From Inhella crocodyli (GTDB taxonomy: Bacteria; Pseudomonadota; Gammaproteobacteria; Burkholderiales; Burkholderiaceae_C): a stretch of 64,000 bases of DNA. Below, one piece after another: positions 17,561 through 27,763 of this stretch. The notes below the pieces were generated by a model. That model saw nothing but the letters and a program-made list of their open reading frames with translations. It had not been told where the DNA came from and searched no databases. A program made the translations under genes and the position numbers. Every line of letters begins with the position of its first letter. The first letter of the stretch is position 1. Location: the NCBI RefSeq assembly GCF_004004565.1, contig NZ_SACM01000001.1, positions 124,001-188,000 of the forward strand, given 5' to 3'.

Positions 17561-19403
17561 AGCGCGACCAGAAGGCCTCGGCCGGCAAGGGCTTGGACCA
17601 GAAGTAGCCCTGCCCGGTGTGGCAGCCCAAGGCCTGCAGGGTTTCGGCCCAGGCCGGTTCTTCCACGCCTTCGGCCACGGTGTTCAAGCCCAATTTGCGG
17701 GCCATGGCGATGATGGTTTCGACGATGGCCCGGTCGGGCGGACTGCTCAAGAAGCGGCGCACGAAGCTTTGGTCGATCTTCAGTTGCTGCACTTCCAGGC
17801 GCGAGAGGTAGCCCAAGTTCGAGTAGCCGGTGCCGAAGTCGTCGATGGACAGGGTCACGCCCAGGGCGCGCAGGCGGCGCAAGGCCGCGTGCAGGGCATC
17901 GGCGCTGTCGGCCAGCACCGACTCGGTGAGCTCCAGCACCAAGGCCTGGCCAGGCAGGCCGCTGTCGGCCAGGCTGGTGAGCACGTCGTGCGCCAGGTCG
18001 TCGCGGCGGCACTGCACCATGGACACGTTGACGGCGATGGTGAAGTCCGACCAGCCCGCGCTGCGCCAAGCCTGCGCCTGCCGGCAGGCCTCGCGCAAAG
18101 CCCAGCGGCCCAATTCCACGATCAGGCCCGAGCGCTCGGCCAGCGGGATGAACTGGGCCGGCGACACCGGACCGTGGGCTGGATGGCTCCAGCGCATCAG
18201 CGCTTCGGCGCCGAGCACGCGCCCGGTGGCCAGGTCCACCTTGGGCTGGTAGTGCAGGCTGAAGCCCTCGCCTTGCTTCAAGCTGCTGCGCATGGCCGTC
18301 AGCAGGTTCAGCTGGTGGGCTTGGTCTTCCTGAAGGCGGGGCTCGTAGCGCGCCACGCCGTTGCGGCCTCGGTCTTTGGCATGGCGCATGGCCGCGTCGA
18401 GCTGGCTCAGCAGCTCGGCGTAGCTGTTGGCGCCGTGCGTGGGCGTGACGCCGGCCGACACCGTGCAGCGGACTTCGATGCCCACCAGGTCCATGGGTTC
18501 GGCCGTGACCGCCACGAAGCGCTGGCCCCAGGCGACCAAGGCGTCGTCCGCGATCGCCGGGCTGGCCATCACCAGGAACTCGTCGCCGCTGAGCCGGTAC
18601 AGCGACTCCTTCGGGCTGAGCATGCGCCGCCAGCGTTCGGTCAAGGCCACCAGCAGTTGATCGCCCACTTGCGGGCCGAACGCGTCGTTGATGGCGCGGA
18701 ATCCGTCCACGTTCAACAAGGCCACGGCGGCGTGCCGTGCGCGCGGTGGGGTGCAGGCGGGCGCCAGCGCTTCTTGCGCCGCGTGGCGGTTGGGCAGGCC
18801 GGTGAGCGCGTCGTGCCGACGGTTGGCCTCCAAGGCTTGCATCGAATGCTGCGCCTGGGCCTGCCCCTCGAGCGCCTGTTGCAGGGTCACCCGCAGGTCC
18901 CGCACCAAGTGCCACACGGCGAAAGCGGTCATGCCCAGGATGGCCAGCAGGGTGACGACCAAAATGGTGTTCGAGCCCGACTGCTGCGGCGCCTGCGGGT
19001 CGTGCTCCAGGCCAATGGCCACGACCAGCAGGCCTTGCACCAGCACCAACCAAGCCAAGGTGCGCGCCGTGCGCAACATGCCGGCGAACACCAGCAAGGC
19101 CGGAAAAGCCAAAAGCGACACGTCTCGCAGGCCGTGGCCCACGTGGGCCAGGCCACCCACCATGACCGCCAGCACCCCCAAAAACCAGTCGGCGGCCGGG
19201 TCGGGGCGCCGGCGGGCCAAGGCCAAGAAGCAGGGCAGCAAGCCCACGGCCGCGGCCAGCAACAGGCCCGCGGTGCTGGCGCGCCCGATGGCCCCGTACA
19301 CGGCGGACAGGGACGCGAGAACCGCCAAGGTCCAGACCAGGGTGACGCGAATGCGTTGCGTGCGCTGCGGCACGCTCAGGTGGGCCTGGTCCCGGTGGCT
19401 CAT
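17529..19403 (-). CDS. Membrane GGDEF-EAL protein, probable c-di-GMP phosphodiesterase
   Basis: The protein is 624 residues: about five to six membrane helices (1-175), a short coiled linker, a GGDEF domain and an EAL domain (about 365-615). The cyclase motif reads RLSGDEF, so the first Gly is Ser, and no RxxD inhibitory site stands at the normal spacing; cyclase activity is uncertain. The EAL domain keeps EALMRW, NVS, LELTES, DDFGTGYSN, LKIDQSFV, AEGVEE and QGYFWSKPL, so phosphodiesterase activity is likely. The N-terminal membrane region resembles no sensor I recognise. It could set the ligand level for the PilZ protein of this window. Confidence 0.92.
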   Translation of the reverse strand: MSHRDQAHLSVPQRTQRIRVTLVWTLAVLASLSAVYGAIGRASTAGLLLAAAVGLLPCFLALARRRPDPAADWFLGVLAVMVGGLAHVGHGLRDVSLLAFPALLVFAGMLRTARTLAWLVLVQGLLVVAIGLEHDPQAPQQSGSNTILVVTLLAILGMTAFAVWHLVRDLRVTLQQALEGQAQAQHSMQALEANRRHDALTGLPNRHAAQEALAPACTPPRARHAAVALLNVDGFRAINDAFGPQVGDQLLVALTERWRRMLSPKESLYRLSGDEFLVMASPAIADDALVAWGQRFVAVTAEPMDLVGIEVRCTVSAGVTPTHGANSYAELLSQLDAAMRHAKDRGRNGVARYEPRLQEDQAHQLNLLTAMRSSLKQGEGFSLHYQPKVDLATGRVLGAEALMRWSHPAHGPVSPAQFIPLAERSGLIVELGRWALREACRQAQAWRSAGWSDFTIAVNVSMVQCRRDDLAHDVLTSLADSGLPGQALVLELTESVLADSADALHAALRRLRALGVTLSIDDFGTGYSNLGYLSRLEVQQLKIDQSFVRRFLSSPPDRAIVETIIAMARKLGLNTVAEGVEEPAWAETLQALGCHTGQGYFWSKPLPAEAFWSRFNPLPALPAS

Positions 19404-19553
19404 GGGCAGCTTGCCAGGGCAGGTGCCTGGGGGCGGCGTTCGGGTGGGAGGGCGGCGTGCGTCACGGTGGTGCCCATTGAACCGGCATTGGGTGGCCCTT
19501 GACCACCCTGGCTTGCCCCAGGGTTGGGGGCGCGCCGGTGGCCCACATTGCCT

Positions 19554-20506
<953 letters not shown>

Positions 20507-20510
<4 letters not shown>

Positions 20511-21433
20511 GACGGGAAGAAGCAACGAACGCCCTGCACCAGCGCCGGTCGATCGGCGTGGCAGCGGGGCTGGACTTTGGGGCAGCGAGGGCTGAGCAGG
20601 CAGCCCGCCGGGCGGTCGTGCGCGCCGGGCACGATGCCGCTCAAGGCCTGCAAGCGGCGCGCGCCTTGGTTGTGCTCGGGCAGGGCGGCCAGCAGGGCCT
20701 GGGTGTAGGGGTGCTGGGGAGCGTCGAACAGGGCGGGTACGGGGCCGGTTTCGACGACCTGGCCGGCGTACATGACGGCCACGCGCTGCGCCAGGCCGGC
20801 CACCAGCGCGAGGTCGTGCGTGATCATGATCAGCGCCATGCCCTGCTCGCGCTGCAGGCGCAGCAGCAGGTCGACGATTTGCGCTTGGATGGTCACGTCC
20901 AGCGCCGTGGTGGGCTCGTCGGCGATGAGCAGCTTCGGGCCACAGGCGATGGCCATGGCGATCATCACGCGCTGGTTCATGCCGCCGCTCAGTTCGTGCG
21001 GGTAGGCCTGCAGGCGGCGGGCGGCGTCGGGGATCTCCACCTGCTCCAGCAGGGCCACGGCGCGCTCCCGCGCGGCGCGGCCTTTCAAGCCCAGGTGCAG
21101 TTGGAGCACCTCCTCGATCTGGAAGCCCACGGTGTAGCTGGGGTTCAGCGCGGTCAGCGCGTCTTGGAACACCATGGCCACGTCGCGGCCCACCACGCGG
21201 CGGCGCTCGCGGTCCGACAGCGTCAACAGGTCGTGGCCGAGGAAGTGGCAGTGGTCGGCCGTGACCACGCCCGGGGCGCCGATCAGCCCCATGAGGCCCA
21301 TCATGCTGACGGACTTGCCCGAGCCGGATTCGCCCACGACGCCGAGCACCTCGCCGGCGTCCACGTGCAGGTCCACGCCGTCCACGGCGGGAAAGGCGCC
21401 GAAGCGAACGCGCAGGTTTTGGATGTCGAGCAT
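20507..21433 (-). CDS. dppD: Dipeptide ABC transporter ATPase DppD
   Basis: This 308-residue ATPase has Walker A GESGSGKS, signature [14 protein letters not shown], Walker [13 protein letters not shown] and the oligo_HPY C-terminal Cys region ([15 protein letters not shown]), which in dipeptide transporters can hold an Fe-S cluster. The frame is open far upstream, but the true start is the ATG at 21433, sharing its A with the dppC stop (TAATG). It overlaps dppF at its end. The pair DppD/DppF is the usual two-ATPase arrangement of peptide transporters. Confidence 0.94.
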
Positions 21434-22299
21434 TAACTCACCCGCTTCAGCTTGGGGTCGAGCGCGTCGCGCAGGCCGTCGCCCATGAGGTTGATGGACA
21501 GCACCGCGGTCAGGATGGTCAGGCCCGGCAGGGTGACGACCCAAGAGGCGCGCTGGATGTAGTCGCGGGCACTGGACAGCATGGTGCCCCACTCGGGCAG
21601 CGGCGCTTGCACGCCCAAGCCCAGGAAGCCCAGGCCGGCCGCGGCCAGGATGGCGCTGGAAAAGCCCAGCGAGGCGTTGACGATCAGTGGCGCCATGCAG
21701 TTGGGCAGCACGGTCACCAGCATCAGGCGCAGGGTGCCGGCGCCGGCCACGCGGCTGGCGGTGACGTACTCCTTGGGCAGCTCGGTCAGGGCGGCGGCAC
21801 GTGTGAGGCGCACGAAGCCGGGCAAGGCGCCGATCGCGATGGCCAGCACGGTGTTCACCAGGCCCGGGCCCAGCACCGTGATGACGCAGATGGCCAGCAG
21901 CAGGCTGGGCAGGGCGAGCAAGATGTCCATCACCCGCATGACCACCGGCCCCAGGCTGCGGGCGTAGAAGGCCGCCAGCAGGCCCAGCAGCACGCCGGGC
22001 ACCAGGGACAGCACGACCGCGGCCAGGCCCAGGCCCAGCGAGGCCCGCCCGCCGTGCAGCAGGCGGGAGAGCAGGTCGCGGCCCAACTCGTCGGTCCCGA
22101 ACACGAACTGCCAGCTGCCGCCGTCCATCCACACCGGCGGCGCCAGCAGGTGGGCGCGGTGCTGTTGGATGGGGTCGTGCGGCGCCAGCCAGGGCGCGAA
22201 CACCGCGGCCAGCACCAGGGTGGCGAACACCAGCAGGGCCACGAAGGCGCCGCGGTTGGCCTTGAAGCCGTGCCAGAACTCTTGCCAGGGCGTGTTCAT
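21433..22299 (-). CDS. dppC: Dipeptide ABC transporter permease DppC
   Basis: This 288-residue inner-membrane permease has about six helices, the N-terminal OppC-type segment ([20 protein letters not shown]) and the EAA-type loop around [19 protein letters not shown]. It forms the channel with DppB. It starts 83 bp after dppB, the largest gap in the operon, and a hairpin (22301-22331) begins two bases upstream of its ATG. No strong Shine-Dalgarno is visible, so its translation may depend on unfolding of that hairpin. Confidence 0.94.
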   Translation of the reverse strand: MNTPWQEFWHGFKANRGAFVALLVFATLVLAAVFAPWLAPHDPIQQHRAHLLAPPVWMDGGSWQFVFGTDELGRDLLSRLLHGGRASLGLGLAAVVLSLVPGVLLGLLAAFYARSLGPVVMRVMDILLALPSLLLAICVITVLGPGLVNTVLAIAIGALPGFVRLTRAAALTELPKEYVTASRVAGAGTLRLMLVTVLPNCMAPLIVNASLGFSSAILAAAGLGFLGLGVQAPLPEWGTMLSSARDYIQRASWVVTLPGLTILTAVLSINLMGDGLRDALDPKLKRVS

Positions 22300-22300
22300 A

Positions 22301-22347
22301 TCAGTGGCGCCCGGCCGCCCGAAGCCACTGAGCGCCCCCTCGGGGGG
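22301..22347. repeat. Two hairpins in the dppB-dppC gap
   Basis: TCAGTGGC (22301-22308) pairs perfectly with GCCACTGA (22324-22331) over a 15-bp loop. It is followed at once by CCCCC-TC-GGGGGG (22335-22347). Together they fill much of the 22300-22382 gap. The composition resembles short palindromic intergenic repeats seen in Burkholderiales genomes. It may modulate dppC translation or mRNA decay, or simply be a REP-like insertion. Confidence 0.5.
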
Positions 22348-22382
22348 TGGCGAGCGAACGCGAGACTGGGGGTTGTTTCATC

Positions 22383-23393
22383 TCAATGCCCTCCGCCGCG
22401 CAGGCGCGGATTGACGAGACCGTTGAGCAGGTCCACCAGCAGGTTCACGGCGATGAAGGTCAGCGCCGTGACCAAGATGCCGGCCTGCACCACGGGGTAG
22501 TCGCGCCGGGCGATGGCGTCGATCATCCATTTGCCGATGCCGGGCCAGCTGAAGATGGTTTCGGTGAGCACGGCGCCCGCCAGCAGGCCGCCCATTTGCA
22601 GGCCGATGACGGTGAGCACGGGGATGAGGGCGTTGCGCAGCGCGTGCACGCCCACGATGCGCGCCATGGGCAGGCCTTTGGCGCGGGCGGTGCGGATGTA
22701 GTCCTCGCGCAGCACCTCGAGCAGGCTGGAGCGCGTCATGCGCGCCACCACCGCCATGCTGGCCGTGCCCAGCACGATGCCCGGCAGCAGCAGGTGGCGC
22801 ACCGCGCTCCACCAAGCGCCGGGCTCCGGGTGCAACGCGGCGTCGATCAGCATGAAGCCGGTGACGCGCTGCACCTCGTACTCGATGGCCACGCGGCCCG
22901 ACACTGGCGTCCAGCCGAGGTTGACCGAGAAGGTCATGATCAGGAGCAGGCCCCACCAAAACACGGGCATGGAGTAGCCGACGGTGGCCAGGCCCATCAC
23001 GCCCTGGTCCAACCAGGTGCCGCGCTTGAGCGCCGCGGCCATGCCCAGCAGCAGGCCGACAACGACGGCCAAGAACAGCGCCATGAAGGCCAGCTCGATG
23101 GTGGCGGGGAACAGGGCCGCGAACTCTTCGCTGACCGGCGCCTTGGACACCATGGAACGGCCCAAGTCGCCTTGCAGCAGCTTGCCCAGGTAGTCCAGGT
23201 ACTGCACGGGCAGGGGCTGGTCCAGGCCGAGTTGCCTCACCAAGGCCGCGTGGGCTTCGGGGTCGAGCCGGCGCTCGCCCATCATGACCTCGATGGGGTC
23301 GCCGGGCACCAGGCGGATCAGGCCGAAGGCCACGACCGTGATGCCCAGCACCGTGGGCACCAGCATCAACAGTTTTTGGAGAAGTGCCTTCAT
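22383..23393 (-). CDS. dppB: Dipeptide ABC transporter permease DppB
   Basis: This 336-residue permease has six helices, the typical N-terminal VPTVLGITVVAFGLIRLVPG, a periplasmic segment with LGLDQPLPVQYLDYL, and the EAA-like loop VLREDYIRTARAKGLP. It forms the membrane channel with DppC. The ATG at 23393 shares its A with the amiD stop (TGATG). An in-frame extension upstream is open only because of high GC. The binding protein dppA is separate at 10184-11767; no other family 5 binding protein is in the window. Confidence 0.94.
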   Translation of the reverse strand: MKALLQKLLMLVPTVLGITVVAFGLIRLVPGDPIEVMMGERRLDPEAHAALVRQLGLDQPLPVQYLDYLGKLLQGDLGRSMVSKAPVSEEFAALFPATIELAFMALFLAVVVGLLLGMAAALKRGTWLDQGVMGLATVGYSMPVFWWGLLLIMTFSVNLGWTPVSGRVAIEYEVQRVTGFMLIDAALHPEPGAWWSAVRHLLLPGIVLGTASMAVVARMTRSSLLEVLREDYIRTARAKGLPMARIVGVHALRNALIPVLTVIGLQMGGLLAGAVLTETIFSWPGIGKWMIDAIARRDYPVVQAGILVTALTFIAVNLLVDLLNGLVNPRLRGGGH

Positions 23394-24238
23394 CACCAGC
23401 GGCTCGTGTAAGGGCGGGGCTCTTGCGGCTGCTTGAGCTTCATGCCGATGGGGTCGTTCACCACGTCCAGCAACGCGGCGGTTTCGGCGTCGGGCAGGCC
23501 GTCGTACTTCGCGGGCCGGAAGCGCATTTGGAAGGCGGTGAGCACGTCGCGCGTGTAGGCGTCCAGCTCGCCGGTGCGGCTGGCGGCGAAGCCCCACTCG
23601 GCCAGCTTGTCTTGGAACCACACCAGGTCCGGCAGTTGCTGTTCGTACTGCGCCTTCTTGGCGGCCACCATGGCGTCGTCGGGCCAGGCGATCAGGCCGG
23701 CCTCGGCCAGCTGGCGCCAGGGGAAGAGCGGGCCGGGGTCTTGCTTGCTGCGGGGCTGGATGTCGCTGTGGCCCACGATGCGCTCGGGGCGGATTTTGTG
23801 GCGCTTGACGATCTCTTTGCTCAGCGCGATGACCTCGTCGATCTGCGCCTGCGGGAAGGGCTTGAACTGCATCACGCCGTCCGGGCCGCGCGTGCCGCCG
23901 GTGTTGACGATTTCGATGCCGATGCTGCTGGCGTTGAGCTGCGTGTGCCCGCGCCAGTAGCTGGGGCCGGCGTGCCAGGCGCGCTGGCTCTCGTCCACCA
24001 GGCGGTAGGTGCGCACCGGGTTCTCGCTCACCAGGTAGTGGCTGCTGACCGGCGCGGCGCTCGGCTTGGTGAGCGTGTGCAGCGAGCTCTTGAAGTCGCC
24101 CACGGTGTAGTGCATCACCAGGAACAGCACGCGGCTGTCTTGGTTCTCGCTCGTGTACGTGGTGTCCACGCGCACGCCGGTGGTTTGGCAGCCGGCCAGG
24201 GCCAGGGCAGCGAGCAGGGGGAGGAGCTTGGTCTTCAT
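23393..24238 (-). CDS. amiD: N-acetylmuramoyl-L-alanine amidase, AmiD-like lipoprotein
   Basis: The precursor is 281 residues with a lipoprotein signal ending LAGC (C17), an Amidase_2 domain and a C-terminal peptidoglycan-binding-like helical part (LVWFQDKLAEWGF). Zinc ligands are H43 in VMHYT, H157 in GHSDI and D167 in QDPGPLFPW; E109 in GIEI fits the catalytic Glu. It splits the MurNAc-L-Ala bond in murein or anhydro-muropeptides at the outer membrane, as E. coli AmiD does, giving free sugars and peptides. It overlaps the kinase gene by ATGA and dppB by TGATG, which fits release of peptides for Dpp uptake. Confidence 0.92.
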   Translation of the reverse strand: MKTKLLPLLAALALAGCQTTGVRVDTTYTSENQDSRVLFLVMHYTVGDFKSSLHTLTKPSAAPVSSHYLVSENPVRTYRLVDESQRAWHAGPSYWRGHTQLNASSIGIEIVNTGGTRGPDGVMQFKPFPQAQIDEVIALSKEIVKRHKIRPERIVGHSDIQPRSKQDPGPLFPWRQLAEAGLIAWPDDAMVAAKKAQYEQQLPDLVWFQDKLAEWGFAASRTGELDAYTRDVLTAFQMRFRPAKYDGLPDAETAALLDVVNDPIGMKLKQPQEPRPYTSRW

Positions 24239-25149
24239 GCGGCGAACGCGTTCAGGGCCAGGCGGGCGGCGGCGTGGTGCGACGCGAGCTGGCGGGTTTG
24301 CAAGGGGCAGTCGGCCGGCAGCGCGGCGCGCAGGCCCTCGGTGACGAGCGGGTGCAGCAGCAGCACGCGGCCGGCGGCCACCACGGGCTGGGGGCCCAAG
24401 CGGCGGCGCAGCACGGCGCCCAGGCGGCCCAGCTCTTGGCCGGCGCGGTGCAGCAGCGCGCAGGCCTCGGGGTCGTGCCGCTCGGCCGCCTCGGCCACGG
24501 CCAGGGCCAGGCGGCCCACGGCGCCGCGGTCGCTGGCGTACACGAACTGGCGGGTCAGCGCCCAATCGGGGCCGCCCAGGGCGTTGAAGACGGCCCGGGC
24601 CAGGCCGCTGTGCGGCCAGCTGCCCGGGGCCTCGTCCTCGCGGCGCCAAATGGCGGCCAGGGCTTCCTTGGCGATCCAGTAGCCGCCGCCTTCGTCGCCC
24701 AGCGCGAAGCCACGACCGCCGGCGCGGTGCAGGGTGCCGGCCGCGTCCAGGTGGGTGGCGATGGAGCCGGTGCCGGCGTAGACCAGAACGCCCTCGCCGG
24801 GCTGGAATGCGGCGTGGAAGGCCACGTGCATGTCGCTGTGGCAGGCGACGCGCGGGGTGCCCAGGGCCTGGGCGATGAGGCCGTTGAGCTCTTGCGTCAG
24901 CGCGGCGGCCGGGTCGCTGATGCCCGTCACCCCGCCCACCACTGCCACCGCGTGCCCGTGCGGGCGCATTTGCTGGGCCAGCGCGGCCAAGGTGTGTGGC
25001 AGCTGTTGGCGCGGCTCGGGCTGCGACAGGTGCAGGCCGCTGAAGCCGTCCACCTGCCCCTCGGCCACCAGCGCGCCGCCAGCGTCCACGGCGGCCCAGC
25101 GGGTGGCCGTGCCGCCCGCGTCCAGGCCGACGAACAGGGGCGTGCTCAC
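24235..25149 (-). CDS. BadF/BadG/BcrA/BcrD-family sugar kinase, probable MurNAc/GlcNAc kinase
   Basis: This 304-residue ASKHA-fold kinase has phosphate-1 motif GLDAGGTATRW at the N-terminus, phosphate-2 motif YAGTGSIA and GDEGGGYWI. The family includes GlcNAc kinase and clostridial MurK, which phosphorylates MurNAc and GlcNAc at position 6. Linkage to murQ in one operon makes MurNAc the most likely substrate, giving MurNAc-6-phosphate for MurQ. The GTG start at 25149 overlaps the GHL10 gene stop (GTGA). No signal peptide is present, as expected for a cytoplasmic kinase. Confidence 0.85.
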   Translation of the reverse strand: MSTPLFVGLDAGGTATRWAAVDAGGALVAEGQVDGFSGLHLSQPEPRQQLPHTLAALAQQMRPHGHAVAVVGGVTGISDPAAALTQELNGLIAQALGTPRVACHSDMHVAFHAAFQPGEGVLVYAGTGSIATHLDAAGTLHRAGGRGFALGDEGGGYWIAKEALAAIWRREDEAPGSWPHSGLARAVFNALGGPDWALTRQFVYASDRGAVGRLALAVAEAAERHDPEACALLHRAGQELGRLGAVLRRRLGPQPVVAAGRVLLLHPLVTEGLRAALPADCPLQTRQLASHHAAARLALNAFAA

Positions 25150-26633
25150 CGCAGCCAACCTTGGCGCGGGCCCTCGAGCCCGTTGCGGCCGATGGCGCTG
25201 GCCACCAGCGCGTCGGCGTCGGCCGGCCAGGCGAACAGGCCGGGGCCGGCCAACTCGCCGCGCCATTGCCCTTGAACCCGCCACCAGCGCCACACGCGCT
25301 GCGGGGGGCTGCCATCGTCGGCCAGCAAGGCGGCGTGTTGGCGGTCCACCCAGGCCAGGCGCAGCGCGGGCGCCGCGGGGGCGGGCAGCCAAGGCGTGGC
25401 GGGCGGCAGGGCGGGCGCGGGGTAGCTGAAGCGCAGCAGGTCGGCGATGCCACGGCGGTTTTGCGTCAGCGCGGCCATGCTGAAGTGCACGTGGCCGCTG
25501 GCCGGGTGCAGCTGTCGGGTGAGGTCGATTTGGCCGACGATCTCCTCGGGCTGCCAGCTGGTGGGCTCGGCGTTGATGCGGCTGGTGAACAGGCCCGGCC
25601 ACACGTGCCGGCCTTGCGGGTTCAGCGCCAGCCAGCCCTGCAGCAGGGGGCCGAAGGCCTGCGCGGCTTGCGCGCGCGGCCAGTAGAGCTGGGGCACGAG
25701 GTAGTCCAGCCAGCCCTCGCGCAGCCAGCGCTCCACGTCGGCGTACAGCTTGTCGAATTGGCTGAAACCAGCGATGCCCGGCGGGCGAGCGTCGGGCCGC
25801 ATCAGGCCGAAGGGACTGATGCCGAGTTGGGTGCCGGGCCGCACCTCGCGGGTGAGCCGGAACATCGCTTCCACCAGCCGGTCGACGTTCTGCCGCCGCC
25901 AGTCGGCGCGGTTCAGGCCGGTGGCCAGGCCGAAGCGTTGCCAGCTGGGCTCGTCGGGGAAGTCGACCTCGTTGCCGGCGGCGTCTTTCTCCGGGTAGGG
26001 GTAGAAGTAGTCGTCGATGTGCAGGCCGTCGAGCGCGTAGCGGCTCAGCACGTCGCGCATCACGGCCAGGGTGTGGGCGGCGGCCTCGGGTTCGCCGGGG
26101 TCGATCCACAGCTGCTTGCCGTAGGTCTTCACCCAGGCGGGTCGGCTTTGGCTCAGGTGGCTGGCGTGCAGCGGGCTTTGCGCGGCGCTTTGGCGGGCCC
26201 GGTAGGGGTTGAACCAGGCGTGCAGCTCCAAGCCGCGGGCGTGGGCCTCCGCGATCCACAGGGCCAGCGGGTCGTAGGCCGGGTCGGGGGCTTGGCCTTG
26301 CGTGCCCGTCAGGTACTCGCTCCAAGGCTCCAGCGCGCTGGGGTAGAGCGCGTCGGCGCTGGTGCGCACTTGCAGGATCAAGGCGTTCAAGCCCAGCGAG
26401 GCGGCCAGCGCCACGGTGGCGCGCACCTCGGCCTGCTGCTCGGCCGTGCTCAGGCCCTTGCGGCTGGGCCAATCGATGTTGGCCACCGTGGCCACCCAGG
26501 CGGCGCGGAACTCGCGCGGGATGGCGGGGGCTTCCAGCGCTACCGGGCCGGCTGGCTGGGGGAGCGTGGTGCAAGCGCTCAGGCCCAGGGCGCCTGCGGC
26601 GCCGAGCCAGCGGCGGCGGCTCATGGGGGGCAT
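25146..26633 (-). CDS. GHL10/DUF187-family glycoside hydrolase, exported (DigH-like)
   Basis: The precursor is 495 residues. The N-terminus (SRRRWLGAAGALGLSACTT) has a twin-Arg-like run and a LSAC lipobox, so it is probably a lipoprotein. The domain shows FRAAWVATVANIDWPS, LEPWSEYLTG, LDGLHIDDYFYPYP and QLGISPFGLMR, typical of the family that includes E. coli DigH (YddW), a hydrolase of amidase-denuded glycan strands. Here it is encoded beside an amidase that would make such strands. ATG 26633 is used because it overlaps the nagX stop (TGATG); ATG 26651 is an alternative. Confidence 0.85.
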   Translation of the reverse strand: MPPMSRRRWLGAAGALGLSACTTLPQPAGPVALEAPAIPREFRAAWVATVANIDWPSRKGLSTAEQQAEVRATVALAASLGLNALILQVRTSADALYPSALEPWSEYLTGTQGQAPDPAYDPLALWIAEAHARGLELHAWFNPYRARQSAAQSPLHASHLSQSRPAWVKTYGKQLWIDPGEPEAAAHTLAVMRDVLSRYALDGLHIDDYFYPYPEKDAAGNEVDFPDEPSWQRFGLATGLNRADWRRQNVDRLVEAMFRLTREVRPGTQLGISPFGLMRPDARPPGIAGFSQFDKLYADVERWLREGWLDYLVPQLYWPRAQAAQAFGPLLQGWLALNPQGRHVWPGLFTSRINAEPTSWQPEEIVGQIDLTRQLHPASGHVHFSMAALTQNRRGIADLLRFSYPAPALPPATPWLPAPAAPALRLAWVDRQHAALLADDGSPPQRVWRWWRVQGQWRGELAGPGLFAWPADADALVASAIGRNGLEGPRQGWLR

Positions 26634-27763
26634 CAGACTTTGATGAACCATTGCCGCTTGAACAAGAACAGGCCCACGCCGTAGAACACGGCCACGAACC
26701 CCACGGCGAACAGCAGCGAGGCGTTGACCGGGGCCAAGCCCGAGGCCGCCAAGGGCGCGTACAGCGCCGCCTTGAGGCTGGCGTCACCGACCTTGACGGT
26801 GTACAGCAGCTTGGCCACGAGGCCGGAGAGCACGAACAGCGCCAGCGCGTTCATGCCGAACACCACCAAGGGCTGCGCCAGCCGCCGCGCGCGTTGGCGC
26901 AAGGCCCCGTCGGGAGCGGCATCCAAGAGCCAAAAGCTGGCCCCGAACAGCAAGCAGGCCCAGCCGGCGGTGGCGGCGACAAAGGCCGGCGTCCACAGGT
27001 TCTTGTTGATGGGCATGTTCCAGGCGCCCAGCACCTGACCGGCCCACAGCAGCACGAGGCCCGCGAGGAAAAAGCCCACGGTGCGTTCGGCCGCGCTGCG
27101 GCGCGTGGCGAGCCAGCGGCCTGCCAGCAGGCCGGCGATTTGGCTGGCCACGGCCGGCAGGGTGCTGAGCAGGCCCTCCGGGTCCCAGACCTTGGACTTG
27201 GCCCACAGGTGGCCGTCCATCAGCGCGCGGTCCAGCGCGCTGGCCGTGTCCTGGCCCGGCAGCAGCGAGCCGGTGCGCAGCACGCCGTCGGCGCCGGTCA
27301 CGGGCAGCCCCAACATCAAGCCGCTGTAGAGCACCAACAGCCCCAAGCCCACGGCGGCCTGGCCGCGCCATCCCAGGTACACGGCCAGCGGCGCCGCCAC
27401 CATGGTGCACAGGCCCAGGCGCTGCAGCACCCCGGGCCAGCGCAGGGTGTCGAGGTCGAAGGCAGGGATGAAGTTCAGCGCCAAGCCGATGAGCACGATG
27501 ACGGCGCCGCGCCGCACCGTTGTCAGCGTGAGCTTGAGCTTGTCGTCGCCCAACGCGGCACGGCGGCTCAAGCTCAGGGTCATGGCCATGCCGCTGATGA
27601 AGACGAAGAAGGGGAAGACCCAATCGGTGAAGGTCCAACCGTGCCACTCGGCGTGCGCCAGCGGGCCGTAGAGGTGGCCCCAGTCGCCGGGGTTGTTCAC
27701 CAAAAGCATGGCGGCGATGGTGAAGCCGCGGAAGGCGTCGAGCGATTGCAGCCGGGCGTTCAC
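26633..27763 (-). CDS. nagX: NagX/DUF5009-type multi-pass membrane acyltransferase-like protein
   Basis: The protein is 376 residues with about ten membrane helices. It opens RLQSLDAFRGFTIAAMLLVNNPG and has WTFTDWVFPFFVFISGMAM, hallmarks of the DUF5009/HGSNAT-like family to which NagX belongs. In amino sugar loci of other bacteria it is linked to chitin or murein sugar use; human HGSNAT transfers acetyl groups to glucosamine across a membrane. A role in acetylating amino sugars at the inner membrane is plausible but unproven. The GTG at 27763 overlaps the ampG stop (GTGA). Confidence 0.85.
   Translation of the reverse strand: MNARLQSLDAFRGFTIAAMLLVNNPGDWGHLYGPLAHAEWHGWTFTDWVFPFFVFISGMAMTLSLSRRAALGDDKLKLTLTTVRRGAVIVLIGLALNFIPAFDLDTLRWPGVLQRLGLCTMVAAPLAVYLGWRGQAAVGLGLLVLYSGLMLGLPVTGADGVLRTGSLLPGQDTASALDRALMDGHLWAKSKVWDPEGLLSTLPAVASQIAGLLAGRWLATRRSAAERTVGFFLAGLVLLWAGQVLGAWNMPINKNLWTPAFVAATAGWACLLFGASFWLLDAAPDGALRQRARRLAQPLVVFGMNALALFVLSGLVAKLLYTVKVGDASLKAALYAPLAASGLAPVNASLLFAVGFVAVFYGVGLFLFKRQWFIKV

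Noticed and set aside
19404-19553. Possible terminator after dppF
   Set aside because: Only a weak GC hairpin without a U-tract is visible.
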